Assembly: GCA_015143295.1 (NCBI GenBank)
Contig: CM026567.1
Span: 11,922,416-11,986,415 of the forward strand
Source: Tetracentron sinense
Lineage: Eukaryota; Streptophyta; Magnoliopsida; Trochodendrales; Trochodendraceae
Direction: 5' to 3'
Length of the DNA stretch: 64,000 nucleotides
The stretch's first letter is position 1. The number at the start of each line of letters is the position of its first letter. Under the pieces are notes generated by a model. That model saw only the letters and a program-made list of their open reading frames with translations. It was not told the origin of the DNA and did not search any database. The translations under genes and the position numbers were made by a program. Of this stretch, positions 45,944 to 57,702 are shown piece by piece.

Positions 45944-46312
45944 TCAGTACGTGTAGAGCTCAGCCAATTCGTCTAAGGATTCAGAGGTGAGGTTGGGCTC
46001 GGCATTTTCAAGCATCCACAAGAGATGGTCAAAGATAACCACCTCACATTTCACAGAGATGTCTTCTCCGGACTTCTGCTTCGACTTCTCGATCAGAGCA
46101 TTCAATAGGGGATGATTCAAGTGCTTTGAACTTATCCTATAGCATCTTCTCGAACTTCCTACGAACACCGTCTCTCGCTGTTCAAACTCTGTCATATCTC
46201 CCCAGAATTCTTCTCTGTTGGAGTTAGACCTTAGACTACTGTAAGATGAGGACCTCCCCAGTTTCCTTGACAAGCTCTTGCACTTCTTTAATATCAAATG
46301 TATCTTCTTCAT
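45944..46312 (-). CDS. SAUR family protein (SAUR76-79-like), single exon
   Basis: 122 aa from ATG at 46312 (minus) to TAG at 45944. The N-terminus MKKIHLILKKCKSLSRKLGR is basic, then Ser-rich. The SAUR core follows: TVFVGSSRRCYRISSKHLNH, then PLLNALIEKSKQ and VKCEVVIFDHLLWMLENAEP. The end SESLDELAELYTY matches the SAUR76/78/79 branch as I recall it. Intronless, as SAURs are. Family knowledge: auxin-inducible regulators of cell expansion, several of which inhibit PP2C.D phosphatases. A GA repeat (46325-46341) sits in the presumed leader. An in-frame ATG at 46429 would add 39 residues unlike any SAUR, so the later start is chosen. Confidence 0.88.
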   Translation of the reverse strand: MKKIHLILKKCKSLSRKLGRSSSYSSLRSNSNREEFWGDMTEFEQRETVFVGSSRRCYRISSKHLNHPLLNALIEKSKQKSGEDISVKCEVVIFDHLLWMLENAEPNLTSESLDELAELYTY

Positions 46313-46619
46313 CCTTACAGTACCAGAGAGAGAGAGAGAGGCTTGAAGGGATGCAGAGAATAGAGCAACATAGATGGCTTGATATACACTCACACAGACT
46401 AATTGGTGATGGGGGTGGTGGTTGTTCAATAGTTGTTTTCTTGTGCTTAGGGAGGAGGGGCCATCTTACAGCCGAACGACTGGAATGACGCAAACAAGTC
46501 ATCTTTTTAATATATGGTAGGGCAGATACACGCACAATGTGACCAAAGAAGCACAATTCAAGTACCATTCATGTGCCACCTTTTGCTTTGAAGTTCTTTG
46601 AACCAAGGAAAATATTATG

Positions 46620-46810
46620 ATCCAGTACTTTGCTACTGAGACCGCCTTAGGGTTGAGACCACGGAAATTGTACAGCCGTGCACGGGATTTCAGGTGGGGA
46701 GCACTTTCACATGGTGGGCCCCATCTGAAATCCCGATCCCGTGCGCCTGCACGGTTGCATAGTCTCGGTGGTCTCCACCTTAAGGTGGTCTTAAAAGTAT
46801 TTCCCTATGA
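46620..46810. mobile_element. Foldback MITE upstream of the SAUR gene
   Basis: Nearly the whole element is one imperfect inverted repeat: GAGACCGCCTTAGGG through CACGGGATTTCAGGTGGGG on the left pairs with CCCCATCTGAAATCCCG through GTCTCCACCTTAAGGTGGTC on the right. A loop lies near 46700-46715. Non-coding. It lies about 300 bp upstream of the SAUR start codon. Confidence 0.7.
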
Positions 46811-47414
46811 TCAAATATAGGGGTGCGCTGGGTGCCAAGACCCTATGCATTTGTCAGGCCGTTTGGCAACACTACTATAAGCTAATTAGTGTTTTCTTTA
46901 ATAAGTCACTTTTTTTATATAAGAAATTCATTTAGTATCACCATTTTTCTGGAATAAAAACGAAGAGTTTAACAATAAAAAGAGAGAACCAAAGTTCCCT
47001 AAGATATGCCTTTATAATGGGCATTTTGGAAATTACGTAAAAATACATATATGACAAAAATACCATTCTTTCATATTTATAAATATTCTCAAATCATCCT
47101 TATGCTTATGATAAGGCATATTTTGAAGAGCTCAAGTTCTCTCTTGAACTAGAGCTCCAGTTTGTAATTAAACTCTATAAAAAAATACTTATTTATAAAG
47201 CTCATTTGATTTTTTTTAAAAAGAAAAAAAAAAAAAGAGTACATTTTTGAAGGATAGTTGTCATTTTTAAAAGGAAAAGCATGGAGACCACATGTTAGGA
47301 TTCTATAAAAAGATTGGAGACAAATGTCTCATCAAAGAGAGTTTTGACAAAACTAAAATTGCTTATTTATATGTACTTTTTAAAACAAGTAGTTATGGGT
47401 TAAATTTATTTTTT

Positions 47415-47682
47415 TGGCAATAACCACTCCTCGGGGGAAGGAGCGTATTATTGCTCCTCATCCCTCACAAAGCCTCTTTAATTCCCCTTGAACTGTGGGT
47501 AACAAGTTTTAACACCTGTGGCTAAAAAAGTATATATATTTTTCTAAAAATCAAGATTAGATACTTTAATCTTAAAATTAGTGAATCTTAACCACAATTA
47601 AAAGGAGTTAAAAGGGAACACATGAAGAGAAAAAAAGGGGGAGCTGCATTGTCTACTCCTTACCCCGAGGAACAAATTATTT
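47415..47682. mobile_element. GTTAAAAGGG-family MITE, copy C
   Basis: Inverted ends around AATAACCACTCCTCGGGGG and AATTTGTTCCTCGGGGTAAG. The interior has TTAACCACAATTAAAAGGAG and GTTAAAAGGGAAC as in the other copies. Confidence 0.55.
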
Positions 47683-47925
47683 TCCTTTTTTCTTGTCTTA
47701 ACTACTTTTACTTATTACTTGTTTATTTTTACCAAATAAACTTAATTGTAAATAAACACATTATTTTGACAAATAATTACTTAGTTGTGTTGCCAAATGC
47801 ACTTGTTAGTGGTTAGTTTCTGTGTGGTTAGTTATAGTTTCCAATGTGGTTCACTTAGTAGTTAAGTTGCTTATTTATTTAGTGGTTTGTTATCCATAGG
47901 AAATTGCTTAATGTATTATGTAACG

Positions 47926-48155
47926 AAATGGCCCGTCCTCATTGGTCCATGCCCAACTTTTAAACACTCACCAACTGTGGTTAATGTTTACTCATCCTTA
48001 AGGTTAAGCATTCAACTTTGGTTTTTAGAAATAAAAAACAAAACAAAATCTTAATTTTAATTTAGTTAAGCTTAACCAGGGTTAAAGGGGTGTTAAAAGG
48101 GACTCGAGGACACTGGGTAAAATAAGCAGCGGACCCCAGGGTCCGCAATCACTAC
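47926..48155. mobile_element. GTTAAAAGGG-family MITE, copy D
   Basis: Carries CGTCCTCATTGGTCCATGCC at the left and GTTAAAAGGGACTCGAGGAC at the right, with a short GCGGACC...GGTCCGC palindrome at the right end. The left words are shared almost exactly with copy E at 54447. Boundaries approximate. Confidence 0.55.
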
Positions 48156-49800
48156 TCCTATCTGTGTTTAGATGTCAGTTTGGAATCTATTTAATCCTAA
48201 CTTTGGTTCTTGTTAATAAACAACATTTTTCACCCATTTATCATGGTATAAGAGTTTATAATACCAATCTGAATCTTTTTCTACTCTTTTTGATTCTTCT
48301 GCCTCTCGACGGATATTGCTGCCAGTCGGTTATGAACTTGTTTATGTTTATTAAGTCAGTACTAAATCGTTTTTTTCTTTCGTTGATAGCTCTACTCACA
48401 TCACCCCCAAGTTTCAATAGTTTTTGGCGATGCTTGCAGAGGATCACATTTAGCCGTTGCGAATGCTGTCCCGATCTATGTTCTTCCGTCGATGTCTGGT
48501 TGTCGTTGCCCATAAGATTTAGTTCATTATAACCAGTTTCCTTCCGATTTGATTTTGGATTTGATCTGCTTCCATGATCTGGAATAAGCATGTTTGATAT
48601 TCAAGTTGCATGTATGCCGTATTGGCTTGTCATTGCCATTTCTTGTTACATTGAGATGAAGTGATAAAGTGGATTAGTAAACACTAATCTGGATTTTTTT
48701 ACATGATTTGTAGTTAGTTAAGATTAAGGAAGCCTGATTGGATAGTATATTAATAATCTGTACACACACTTTCAAGATAGGTATTTTGGGTGCATCAGAT
48801 ACTTGGAATTCATTTGATTTCTTGATTACTGACGCAAATAATATGTCGTTAATTTGCTGCTTTTTTTATTAAGTCATTTTGTTACAACAACTAACACTGA
48901 CAAATGCCTCTATCCCAAGGGAAAAAAATATATGGTAAAGTTAATTGCACATAGTTGTCCCTCGTAATAAAATGATCCAATTGATATTATCTAATTACAT
49001 GAAAAATTATTTGCAAACCAGTCGAATGGAAAGTAGCATACTCCCCATCTTGACGTACGTGTGGGAAAATACCTCAGGTGGCACCTATCACGAGCTAAAT
49101 GGTAGAAGGCGGAGTTGGGTTTTGTTGTTGAGTGGTTGTCCGACCTGAAAAGGCATCCCGAGCTCTTTATTGGGACACTCCGGGCTCTTTGTCAAGACAT
49201 TCAGAGCACTCCAAGCTCTTTCTCCTTTGGATGTGATGTGGCGGTGTCCGACCTGCAAAAGCACTCTGATGATCATGAAGTTATTATTGGATTAGACCAG
49301 TCACAGAATAATTAGATATTCGGAGGTTCTACTTAGATGTTTCAAAGAAAATTTTCAAAAGATCCTTGTTATCTCATCCGATTTGCATATTTATAAGTAA
49401 ATGGATGCTCACATCTCGATGCATTCAGAAGGCACTTGTGTCTGTCATTCAAGTTGTTGACAACTCTTTGTATTATACAGATTATTCCATGTGTTAAGTT
49501 CTCAACTTGAAGAGGATAACGATATATAGTCATACTGCATGTCTTAGCAAGGTGTCAACAAGCTAGAAAGTCTCATCAATATTGAGTTGGATGATTTGTC
49601 TTTTCTGTTTGATTTTTCGTTGTTGTTTATAAGAAAGGTTGTGAATTGAATTTGTGTGCTCACAAATGACAAGTTTTTGTCCTTACAGTACAGAACTCTA
49701 TAGTATGTTTTTGTGTCTTTGATCCTATTTTGTGGGGAAAAAATTGATCCTAATAAAATTTCTCATGTTTGTTTTTGGGCTTTGGAATCGCCCATTTCTT

Positions 49801-51720
49801 GCAAAATGAAAGGTTGATGTAGCGATTGTGCAATCAAATGATTGATTAATACCCCCCTTGACATCCTAGAAAGATTTAAAATCTGAAGGGAAATAAGAAA
49901 CAAGAGATCGGATTATCTGGTTTTCTTGGCTTGGTTTATCTTCCTCTTCTTTTTTTCATAATCTTTGATAGCCATGTTCAAAGCAAACACCCGTGCGATG
50001 TACGAGATGAAGAAAGAATTGAAATTTTTTAAATATTATAAATTATACATTATCATGTTATAATTCAAGCATGAAAAAGTATAGAGAGAATAGATATATG
50101 CAACCAATTTATTAAACTAAATAACTAACCTACGACAAACTATAGAGCCAGAAATAAAAAAGAAATTAATTTAGATTTTGAGAACCTTCGAATTTCAGTT
50201 AATTCGGAAAGCAAATAGAAGGAACAGTTTCAATTCTCACCAAAAGAATTAAATATTTACTTACCCTAAAAGAATCAAACACCATAGTTAGCTCATGTTG
50301 AAATAATACCAAACTCTAAAAGAAACATTTAGATATGCTCAATATTTCTTCCCGTAATGTGGCTTTGTGTTATATCTAACCAAAACTTATTCTTTAGAGG
50401 TCTTAGGATTCTTATCTCATTGCGTTAATGGACATTATTGGTATTATAGGAAAATGTTTCCTAACAACAAGGCTTCAACCTAAAGGTGAAGCACTTGGTC
50501 CACAACCGGAAATAGGAGATCCGTTTAGATCCCACACACTAGGACCTTCTTAAAGCTTTTAATTTAATTAAAAATTAAATTAATTAATTTCTCCATGTAT
50601 TTCACTATATGGTATAGTGAAGCTCTTATAGGTATAATCACATAAGATGTGATTAACCAAATGGGTAGGACCCATATATGATTTTGATAAAGATCAAAAA
50701 GTGACCATCATGAGGTGTAACAACAAAAAGTGGCATGAGATATGTGGAGCCCACCTAGGGTGGGACGCCCCACATTAATAAGAAGTCTCTATTATCTTTA
50801 ATTGTTTACTAATGGTTAGTTACTAATTAAAGATTTGTTTCCTAATTGGATTAGGAATAAATAATGAGAATTAAATTAAATGGGACTTCTAATTAGATTA
50901 GAAGAGTTTCTATTTTGATTTAATTGGAATTTTGATTTTATTTGATTTGTGGATTTTCGGATTTATATTTGATTATGAGAATCGATACAGTTTCAATGTT
51001 CGAGCCATAACTCTATGACCGTAACTCCGATTTTGATCCGTAAGTACATCGTTTCAAAGCCGTTGAAAATATCTTCAACTTTCGTGAAGAAAGTTTTTTC
51101 AAAATCATCAAAGGTCAAAACCTCAGTCAAAAAGCCAAAGCGGGATAATCATAATTAAAAATAGAATTCTAATTGGATTAGAATTAGAAAGAGGAGTTTT
51201 ACTTGAACTACAAGTTAGCAATCAAGGAGTCTATAAAAGGACTCATTTGTGTGGAATGTCCAACACAATTGAGATTCTTAAAATCCCTCTTTCTCTCTCT
51301 CCCTAAAAAGTGCACGCCCCTCTCTTCCCTCTTTGGGTTGTACGGTCACCCTTCTCCCATCTTCTTCCTTGGTTTGGTTTGATCTCTTTGAAGATCAAGA
51401 ATAGTTCTTTCAAATCAATATCGATTCTTTCTACATAAAGATTGAATCTTTATTGATTAAGAAATGTTCTGAATGCAAGAAAAGAAGAAAAAATTGTAGA
51501 GCTTGGAATTGGAAGGGCCATTAGCTTCCATTGGAGAAAAGCTTTAAAGATATAAAGAAGGTTTGTATGAATCACGAATGAGACTTTTCACTTGCGAAGT
51601 TTTGTGGGTATCGTTCTATCTTTCAAATTATAGAGAAGACTTTTCTATTTCAATGTCACGAAGGTGATTGTTTTATCCTTCATTGAATAAAATCAATTAG
51701 AACTATAGTCAGATCTTGGG
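49801..51720 (+). mobile_element. LTR-like non-coding repeat, boundaries unresolved
   Basis: Holds a TATA box TCTATAAAAGGACTC at 51230-51245, a CT-rich leader after it, and a long AT-rich U3-like region before it. 50985-51110 reads like the U3 text seen in other plant LTRs. I could not find matching ends or a target duplication, and no coding domain is present. Fossil. Confidence 0.35.
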
Positions 51721-52830
51721 ATTCGATGTATGCCCCTCAAGAACTGTTTTTCAAAAATTAAAAAGAGACATACTTTCAAATTGTACATATGATGATCAGT
51801 CACATATCACACATAATTTTTTTCTAGATTTTCAACTGAGTGCGATTGATCGTAAGTCCCTTACGATCAATCGTAAACAGAACAAAGAATTTCCTCAGTT
51901 TTTGATTGTGTGTGATCGATCATAGGTCTTCTGCGATTGATTGCATGCTCTGTTTTTTCACTTATTATTTGCTTAAGCATTTTAAACACTCCACACCACG
52001 TAGTCATAGTTAACACATGCATAATAACATAATAAAAGACTATTCTATCCGTATTAATTTATTAATGACATGAAAGAAACTTTGGGTCTCTACAGTCCCA
52101 ATCCTTAAGACGTTCCTCGGCACCCTCCAAACCACAAATCCTAAAAAACCCCTAGGAAGGAGAGTCCAATACGTGGAGGACGGGTCACACGCCTTCCATA
52201 TATCGCTCTTAAAGATGCCTAAAGCAACTTGCTGAAGTCTTTTGTTCCTTGTGGCAATCACATTGTAGCAGGAATTAATTCATCTTCTGACTGGGCAATC
52301 CCTCCGCCCTCAGGCCTGTGGTACGCATGCCACATAGATGAGTATGATTACATAGTCATAACTCATAGGGTGCATGTGGATTTGACGACGTCCCATACCG
52401 CCCTCATGGCCATCAATCCGGGGTAGCAGTGCCATCGAGATAGGATATGGAGCACCTTTGCTGCCATACCTACGGGATAGATGGTGGCCATGATCCATAT
52501 ATCAAATCCCTTGACGAAGCGCCTAGGGTAAGCTTGGGGTTACGCAAGCCGCCGAGATAGGATGTGGGGTACGCATGCCATCATTCCTACGGGGACATGA
52601 TGGCCTTTCCATTCATAATCCCTCCTGAGAGCCTATGTCAAGCGCACAAGTCTGCATGACGGAAAGTACTTCACCGAAGGCTTGTCTTGGCATTAATCAA
52701 TCCACCGAATCATGCATTTTATTTGTCTCATGTTGTTATCACATGATCCTATTTGCATACATGGAAGCTATCTGAAAATCGTCATCATCAAATTTCACTC
52801 ATAAATGTTATTATTATTATTATTATTATT
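51721..52830. repeat. Repeat-rich LTR-like stretch
   Basis: 51840-51950 repeats GTGCGATTGATCGTAAG-like words, some as near-palindromes. 52260-52640 holds two or three imperfect copies of a phrase around CCGAGATAGGATGTGGGGTA and CATACCTACGGG. A TTA microsatellite lies at 52805-52830. No gene and no defined ends. Confidence 0.4.
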
Positions 52831-53394
52831 TTTTTTTTTATTTAATGTTATTATTTGAAAATGTATACTATTAACCAATACACATTAATGATATTATACT
52901 AAAATTGCAGTTGTTAATAATATTTTCTATACTAGTGAATAGTATTAATATTATTTATAGATGCTAATAATAAAATATGATTTTATTTGATAAATTATTT
53001 TTATATTTATGTATACATTTTATCTATTACTTAAGAAATTAATGATATCTCTCTTATATTATTTTAGTATATGTCTCACTTTGCACTAAATAAAACATAT
53101 ACATATTCATTAATTTTTATTAAATGGCTCAAAATAGTCTCTATGAATAATTTATTGGAATCTCTTTGATTTCAAAGATGATGCAGTTCTCACAATTCAA
53201 ATTTTATGTTCCTATGTACTTGTTTTATCATGATAAATTTTGTGCATTCCATTCAAATGATTATTAGTAATAAATATTCTTATCTAATAAAATAAATATG
53301 ATAAATGAAATCCTTAGAATAATATTATAATGTAATAAAAATTGTTATCAAAAAAAGGTAATTTATAAATTTTATTATATATTATTACTATTTG
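52831..53394. other. AT-rich gene-free stretch
   Basis: Very AT-rich. I see no gene or defined element. Confidence 0.5.
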
Positions 53395-53590
53395 TTTTCT
53401 TGGTAAGAAAAAGATTATGTTAAAGCAAAAAAGGGGAGGGTCCCTAAATACTTGAGGACCATAAAGACTACGTTGGCTAGCCATACGGGCAATATTATGC
53501 GCCAATTTGTTAGAGGACCTACCAATATATTTAACACAAACAGAGGACGTATGTTGCATCTGAACCAACTAAGATAAAAGAGGGTGAATA
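53395..53590 (-). mobile_element. LINE 3' fragment (end of RNase H-like domain)
   Basis: The minus strand reads QMQHTSSVCVKYIGRSSNKL and then AHNIARMA, the usual C-terminal end of the RNase H-like domain of plant LINEs (…R.SN.LAH.LA). It is cut off on its 5' side at about 53590. A dead fragment, separate from the LINE in COAD intron 3. Confidence 0.65.
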
Positions 53591-53662
53591 TCATACAAAA
53601 CGTTGGTGTGTGGATTTACCCTTATGGCACGTGTTTAGAGTGTGTTAAATGATATCTTTAAC

Positions 53663-54206
53663 TAGGGCTGTATTCGGGCCGGGCTTGACCAAGCTTGGCC
53701 AAGCCCAGCTCGGCTTGAATAAGATTGATCGAGGCCCGAAGTCCTGCTCGGCCAGAAATCACATTTGATTGTGCGGCCCGAAGCTCGGCCCGAAAAAAAA
53801 AACTCGGCTTGAAGCCCGGCTCGGCCCGAATTGAATCAAGCTCAAGCCGGGCTTGGCTTGGCTTGGCTTGAGCTCGGCTTGAATCTTTTTTTTTTTTAAA
53901 ATTAACAAAATTTTATATTATTTATATATATAATAATGATATATATAAATAAATATATATATATATATTTTAATAATATTCTAGCCGAGCCGAGTTCGGG
54001 CCAAGCCGAACCTCAATCAAGCCGGGCTTCGAGCCGGGCCGGGCCGAGCCGTACAAGGGTTGGCTTGAGCTCGGCTTGAATTAGATTTCGGGCTTTTTTT
54101 TTAGGCTTGGCTTGGCTTGAATTAACCTTCGGGCTGGGCCGATCTCGGGCCAAGGCGGGCCGAGCCGAGTCGTACCAACGGGCCGATCGGGCTTTGTGCA
54201 GCCCTA
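53663..54206. mobile_element. hAT-type MITE rich in CGGGCC/GGCTTG words (544 bp)
   Basis: A perfect 8-bp target duplication TCTTTAAC lies at 53655-53662 and 54207-54214. The ends TAGGGCTGTATTCGGGCC and, in reverse complement, TAGGGCTGCACAAAGCCCG are inverted. Long subterminal blocks of AAGCTCGGCTTGAA-type repeats lie on both sides of an AT-rich centre with a TA run at 53925-53965. No coding capacity. Confidence 0.92.
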
Positions 54207-54214
54207 TCTTTAAC

Positions 54215-55226
54215 CAAAAAAAAACGTGTGTTAATAATTACAAATAGAAATGAAGGATATTTTTGTCAACTGAAATTTTTCTCTAATTTACAAAATACCC
54301 ATGTTAATGGAATTTTTTGGGTTGCTTTGGTTATCTTTTCAATCGGAGATGATGTTCATGTTCATAGTTAATCTCTACTTTTATTATTTGTTTTGTTGAG
54401 TTATAGTATTATTCTTAAGAGATGTTAATAATCCTGCATTCAACTGTGTAGTGGAATGTTCGGTCCTCATTGGTCCATGCCACCCTTTTTTAAACCCATC
54501 AATTGTGGTTAAGATTCATCCACTCCTAGGGTTAAGCAATCTAACCACGGTTTTAGAAATGAAAAAAATAGAAATATTAACCTTAATTTTCTTAAGATTT
54601 ATCATATCATAGTTAAAGGGTTAAAGGGCTGTTAAAAGGGCTCAAAATCATAGCCAAATTAATACAATTCTCTTAAATATTTTAATATTGTCTCACTTGC
54701 ACTAGATTAAATATAGAATGATTTGTTGTTAAAGGGCTCAAAATCGAGTAAGAGGCATAAAATGAGTCATATAATTCACTTACTTCTTTTTAATTAATTA
54801 AAAAATACTAATTACAATACATATGAATAATCTTCCTTTATTATAACAACCAGTTAATTAAAGTAGAAACTCCTTTTATCTTCGTAAATGACAAACTGAC
54901 AAGTAGTTAAAATAGACTCCATCTAAACAGGATATATTTTATACTGTTCAAATCTTACTTTCTTATATATTCATTCATAGGAATAAAAAAAATTCACTCA
55001 TAAGAATAAAATTCACTTATATACTTTAAAATGCACACTAAAATTTTCTATTATTTTCCAAGTCATATAATCCTCTCAATTTTATATATTTATTGTGGCC
55101 CTACTATCCATTCTACTAAGGCTAGTAATGGGCCAAAACTGGATTGGACCAGAATCTCTCCAAGCCTAGTTCTCAGTTGTAAGAGTGAGGCCTCATCAGG
55201 TCTGTACAAGCCTAGTCCTCATATCT
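54215..55226. other. Gene-free stretch holding MITE copy E
   Basis: AT-rich. About 54447-54640 is copy E of the GTTAAAAGGG MITE family: GGTCCTCATTGGTCCATGCC on the left, GTTAAAGGGCTGTTAAAAGG on the right. Nothing else is recognised. Confidence 0.5.
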
Positions 55227-55231
55227 AAGAA

Positions 55232-57697
55232 TGTAACACCCCGAAATACCCCCTAGGAGTTTAGGGATATTTTAGGTGTCACACTGCGTACCTATCAAAC
55301 CATCCTGTAATGCACAAGATAAAAATACAGTACTAACAACGATAATCAGAGCTCGGAAGCTATCATATATGCGGAAGCATAAACAAATTTTCATTTCCTC
55401 TGATGATCCAAAATAGTATTCCAAGTTAACATAAATACAAGACATGTCTAAGTCTAAGGTGGACAGGCCCACCTATCAAAATATCAAAATACACAAGACC
55501 CTCTCATACTCTCCCCTCAACAGTAGTCGAGGTATGGCCACGCATCGAGGTCTCGGTCCGCCTGAGACTGTAATGGAATAGCCGGCTCTCTCTCCTCTAT
55601 ATACTCTTCCTCAACCCAAGGCTCCGGGTCGAGGGCTCCCTCAGTACCTGCCGACATGAAAATACAGCTGAGCATGGAATACTCAGCGAGTACAAGCTAC
55701 TAGCAAACCATAACAATAATAAAACACACAATAGTAATATCATACAAGCAGTAATAGAAACATCAGTAATAGAAACATCGCAAAGAAACAGTATAGGGCA
55801 TGACACAATACAAGCATCCTGACGTGCGTACATGAATGCGAAAACGCCGATAAAACTCATGCTTGAAAACCCCTGTCATGTCCCGGTATGCCTCGTAGAA
55901 ATCATGTATGCGTGCATGCATGAATGCATGATCATCATCTTGTAAACCTCCATCTTGTAACTTGTGAGCCAGAGGCTAGCACCCGAATCTCCCTGGGCTG
56001 CCAACCTCCTTGATATGCAATGCACTTGTGAGCCAGAGGCTAGCACCCGAATGTCCCTGGGCTACCAACCTCCCTGTTATGAAATGCATGGTTTTCTTGT
56101 GAGCCAGAGGTTAGTACCCGAATGTCCCTGGGCTACCAACCTCCTTGACAATAGGTGATTTTTATTACTTGTTTAGTTTTCTTGTGAGCCAGAGGCTAGT
56201 ACCCGAATGTCCCTGGGCTACCAACCTCCTTGACAATAGGTGTTTTAAGGGTTATCTTGTGAGCCAGAGGTTAGTACCCGAATCCTCCCTGGGCTACCAA
56301 CCTCCTTGACATGCAATATTTTCTTGTTGTTTATTATATGCACATGCTCTTGAAATCTCGGTTCATGCTATCATGCGTGCTCGTGTACGTGTCCATAGTG
56401 ACAATCATGATAATGGGAATAACCAAAATATGACATTACAATTCAATTCATGATATGAACATAGGTAACATAAGTAGTTTGCATAACATTTGATCAATTT
56501 ATCATTTATAAGAACGCATGCATAAAACCCATTTCTATATTCTTCATTGAGATCATTTATTCATAGTTTAGGTATTTTGTCAAACACTTTCATACATTAT
56601 TCCTTAGTAGTTTATTTCCTTCTTTTAAATGCATATTTTCCATTCAATCACACAATGGTAAGTTTGTTATTTGTACTATACCCATCCTCCATTTTCCAAT
56701 CCACAACCCACACATCATACATCACATTCGGCATCCAATCGCCACATCCAATCTCTCATCCACACATTCATTCCATTTCCCTTATCTTGTTTATATTTGT
56801 TGAGTTAATACAATGCATAGGGAAGGAAAAGCAATATATATAGAATCACCATTTATACTAGAAAACCTAGGTTATTGCTAGGGAAAGTTAGTAGGGTGTA
56901 CTAACTTTGCTCAAGGCTTGATCCTTGGTGGGAAACTTGATTGAAGCTCCAAAAGGGTAGGGAACAACCCTTGCTTGAGGAAGACTCGAGTTGGGGAAGA
57001 ACCCCCTTTCAACACGTACGTGAGATGGCTGCCCTAGCTTGGAGAGTGGCTCCCACACGAGCTTGAGCCTTGAACTTGAAGCAAATCCAAGTTTGAGGAC
57101 GACCAAGGATGGTCCACCCCTTTGATTTCTTCCTCAATACCAAATCCTAGGTTAGAGCTTTCTCCTCTTCTCTCTCTATCTCTCAAAATCCCTCAAATGT
57201 TGTAAGTGAGGCCTCAAAGGGTCGAGCAAACCCTTATGGGTAAGGGTTTAACGCCCAAAAGACGAAAAAGCCCTTACTGAAATTTCTGCAAAACACGGGG
57301 ACCGAGCAATCGGTGGTTATGACCGATCGATCGGTTGCCTACCGAGCGATCGGTGTTACTGACCGATCGACCGGTCAAAAACTCACTCTCTGGAAAATTT
57401 CCCCATACAAAATTTCTGACCGTGCGATAGCTACCGATCGATCAGTTATGGATCGATCGATCGCTGACTGGACCGAGCAATCGGTTCTCTGTATGTCTGG
57501 ACTGTTTTGACCATATCTTTTGACTCGCTCGTCGGATTTCGACGATTCAACTTGCGTTGGGTTCGTCTTTCGAAAACGCACATTTCTGATGTTTCGAAAT
57601 TTCCGATTTCTCTCTTATTTATTAATTAGACTATGAGGAAGGCCAATTAGTTACGAAAACGGTATTCATTAAGTATAGAAAAATCCGGGGTGCTACA
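55232..57697. mobile_element. Solo LTR of a large gypsy-type element (2,466 bp)
   Basis: Starts TGTAACACCCCG and ends CGGGGTGCTACA, a 12-bp inverted pair with one difference. It has a perfect 5-bp target duplication AAGAA (55227-55231 and 57698-57702). The length and termini resemble Del/Tekay-type Ty3 LTRs, but this is inference because no internal region is present. It holds a five-unit tandem array (55961-56320) and a cluster of ACCGATCGATCGGT-type words (57299-57484). A fossil that looks whole as an LTR. Confidence 0.88.
55961..56320. repeat. Tandem array, five imperfect units inside the solo LTR
   Basis: Units begin CTTGTGAGCCAGAGG at 55961, 56025, 56096, 56181 and 56256. Each holds a TAG(C/T)ACCCGAAT phrase, CCCTGGGCT and CCAACCTCC. 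Spacing varies from 64 to 85 bp. Confidence 0.92.
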
Positions 57698-57702
57698 AAG
57701 AA

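Larger units (their letters stand above)
46811..49800. other. Gene-free stretch with MITE copies
   Basis: Two copies of the GTTAAAAGGG MITE family lie here and are listed separately. TCATGGTATAAGAG at about 48240-48253 resembles a tRNA-Met primer site, as if internal retroelement sequence began there, but no coding domain follows. 49130-49220 repeats GAGCTCTTTATTGGGACACT-like phrases. I see no supported gene. Confidence 0.4.

Noticed and set aside
45944-46429. Longer SAUR frame starting at 46429 (161 aa)
   Set aside because: The extra 39 residues (MNNHHPHHQLVCVSVYQAIY...) resemble no SAUR N-terminus and overlap a GA-repeat leader. The ATG at 46312 gives the usual length.
48164-48591. Overlapping 122-aa (+) and 111-aa (-) frames
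   Set aside because: Neither shows a known domain, signal peptide or conserved motif, and each is the shadow of the other.
55961-56320. CRISPR-like array
   Set aside because: The units are imperfect, of variable length, and lie inside a plant LTR. Nothing here is prokaryotic.
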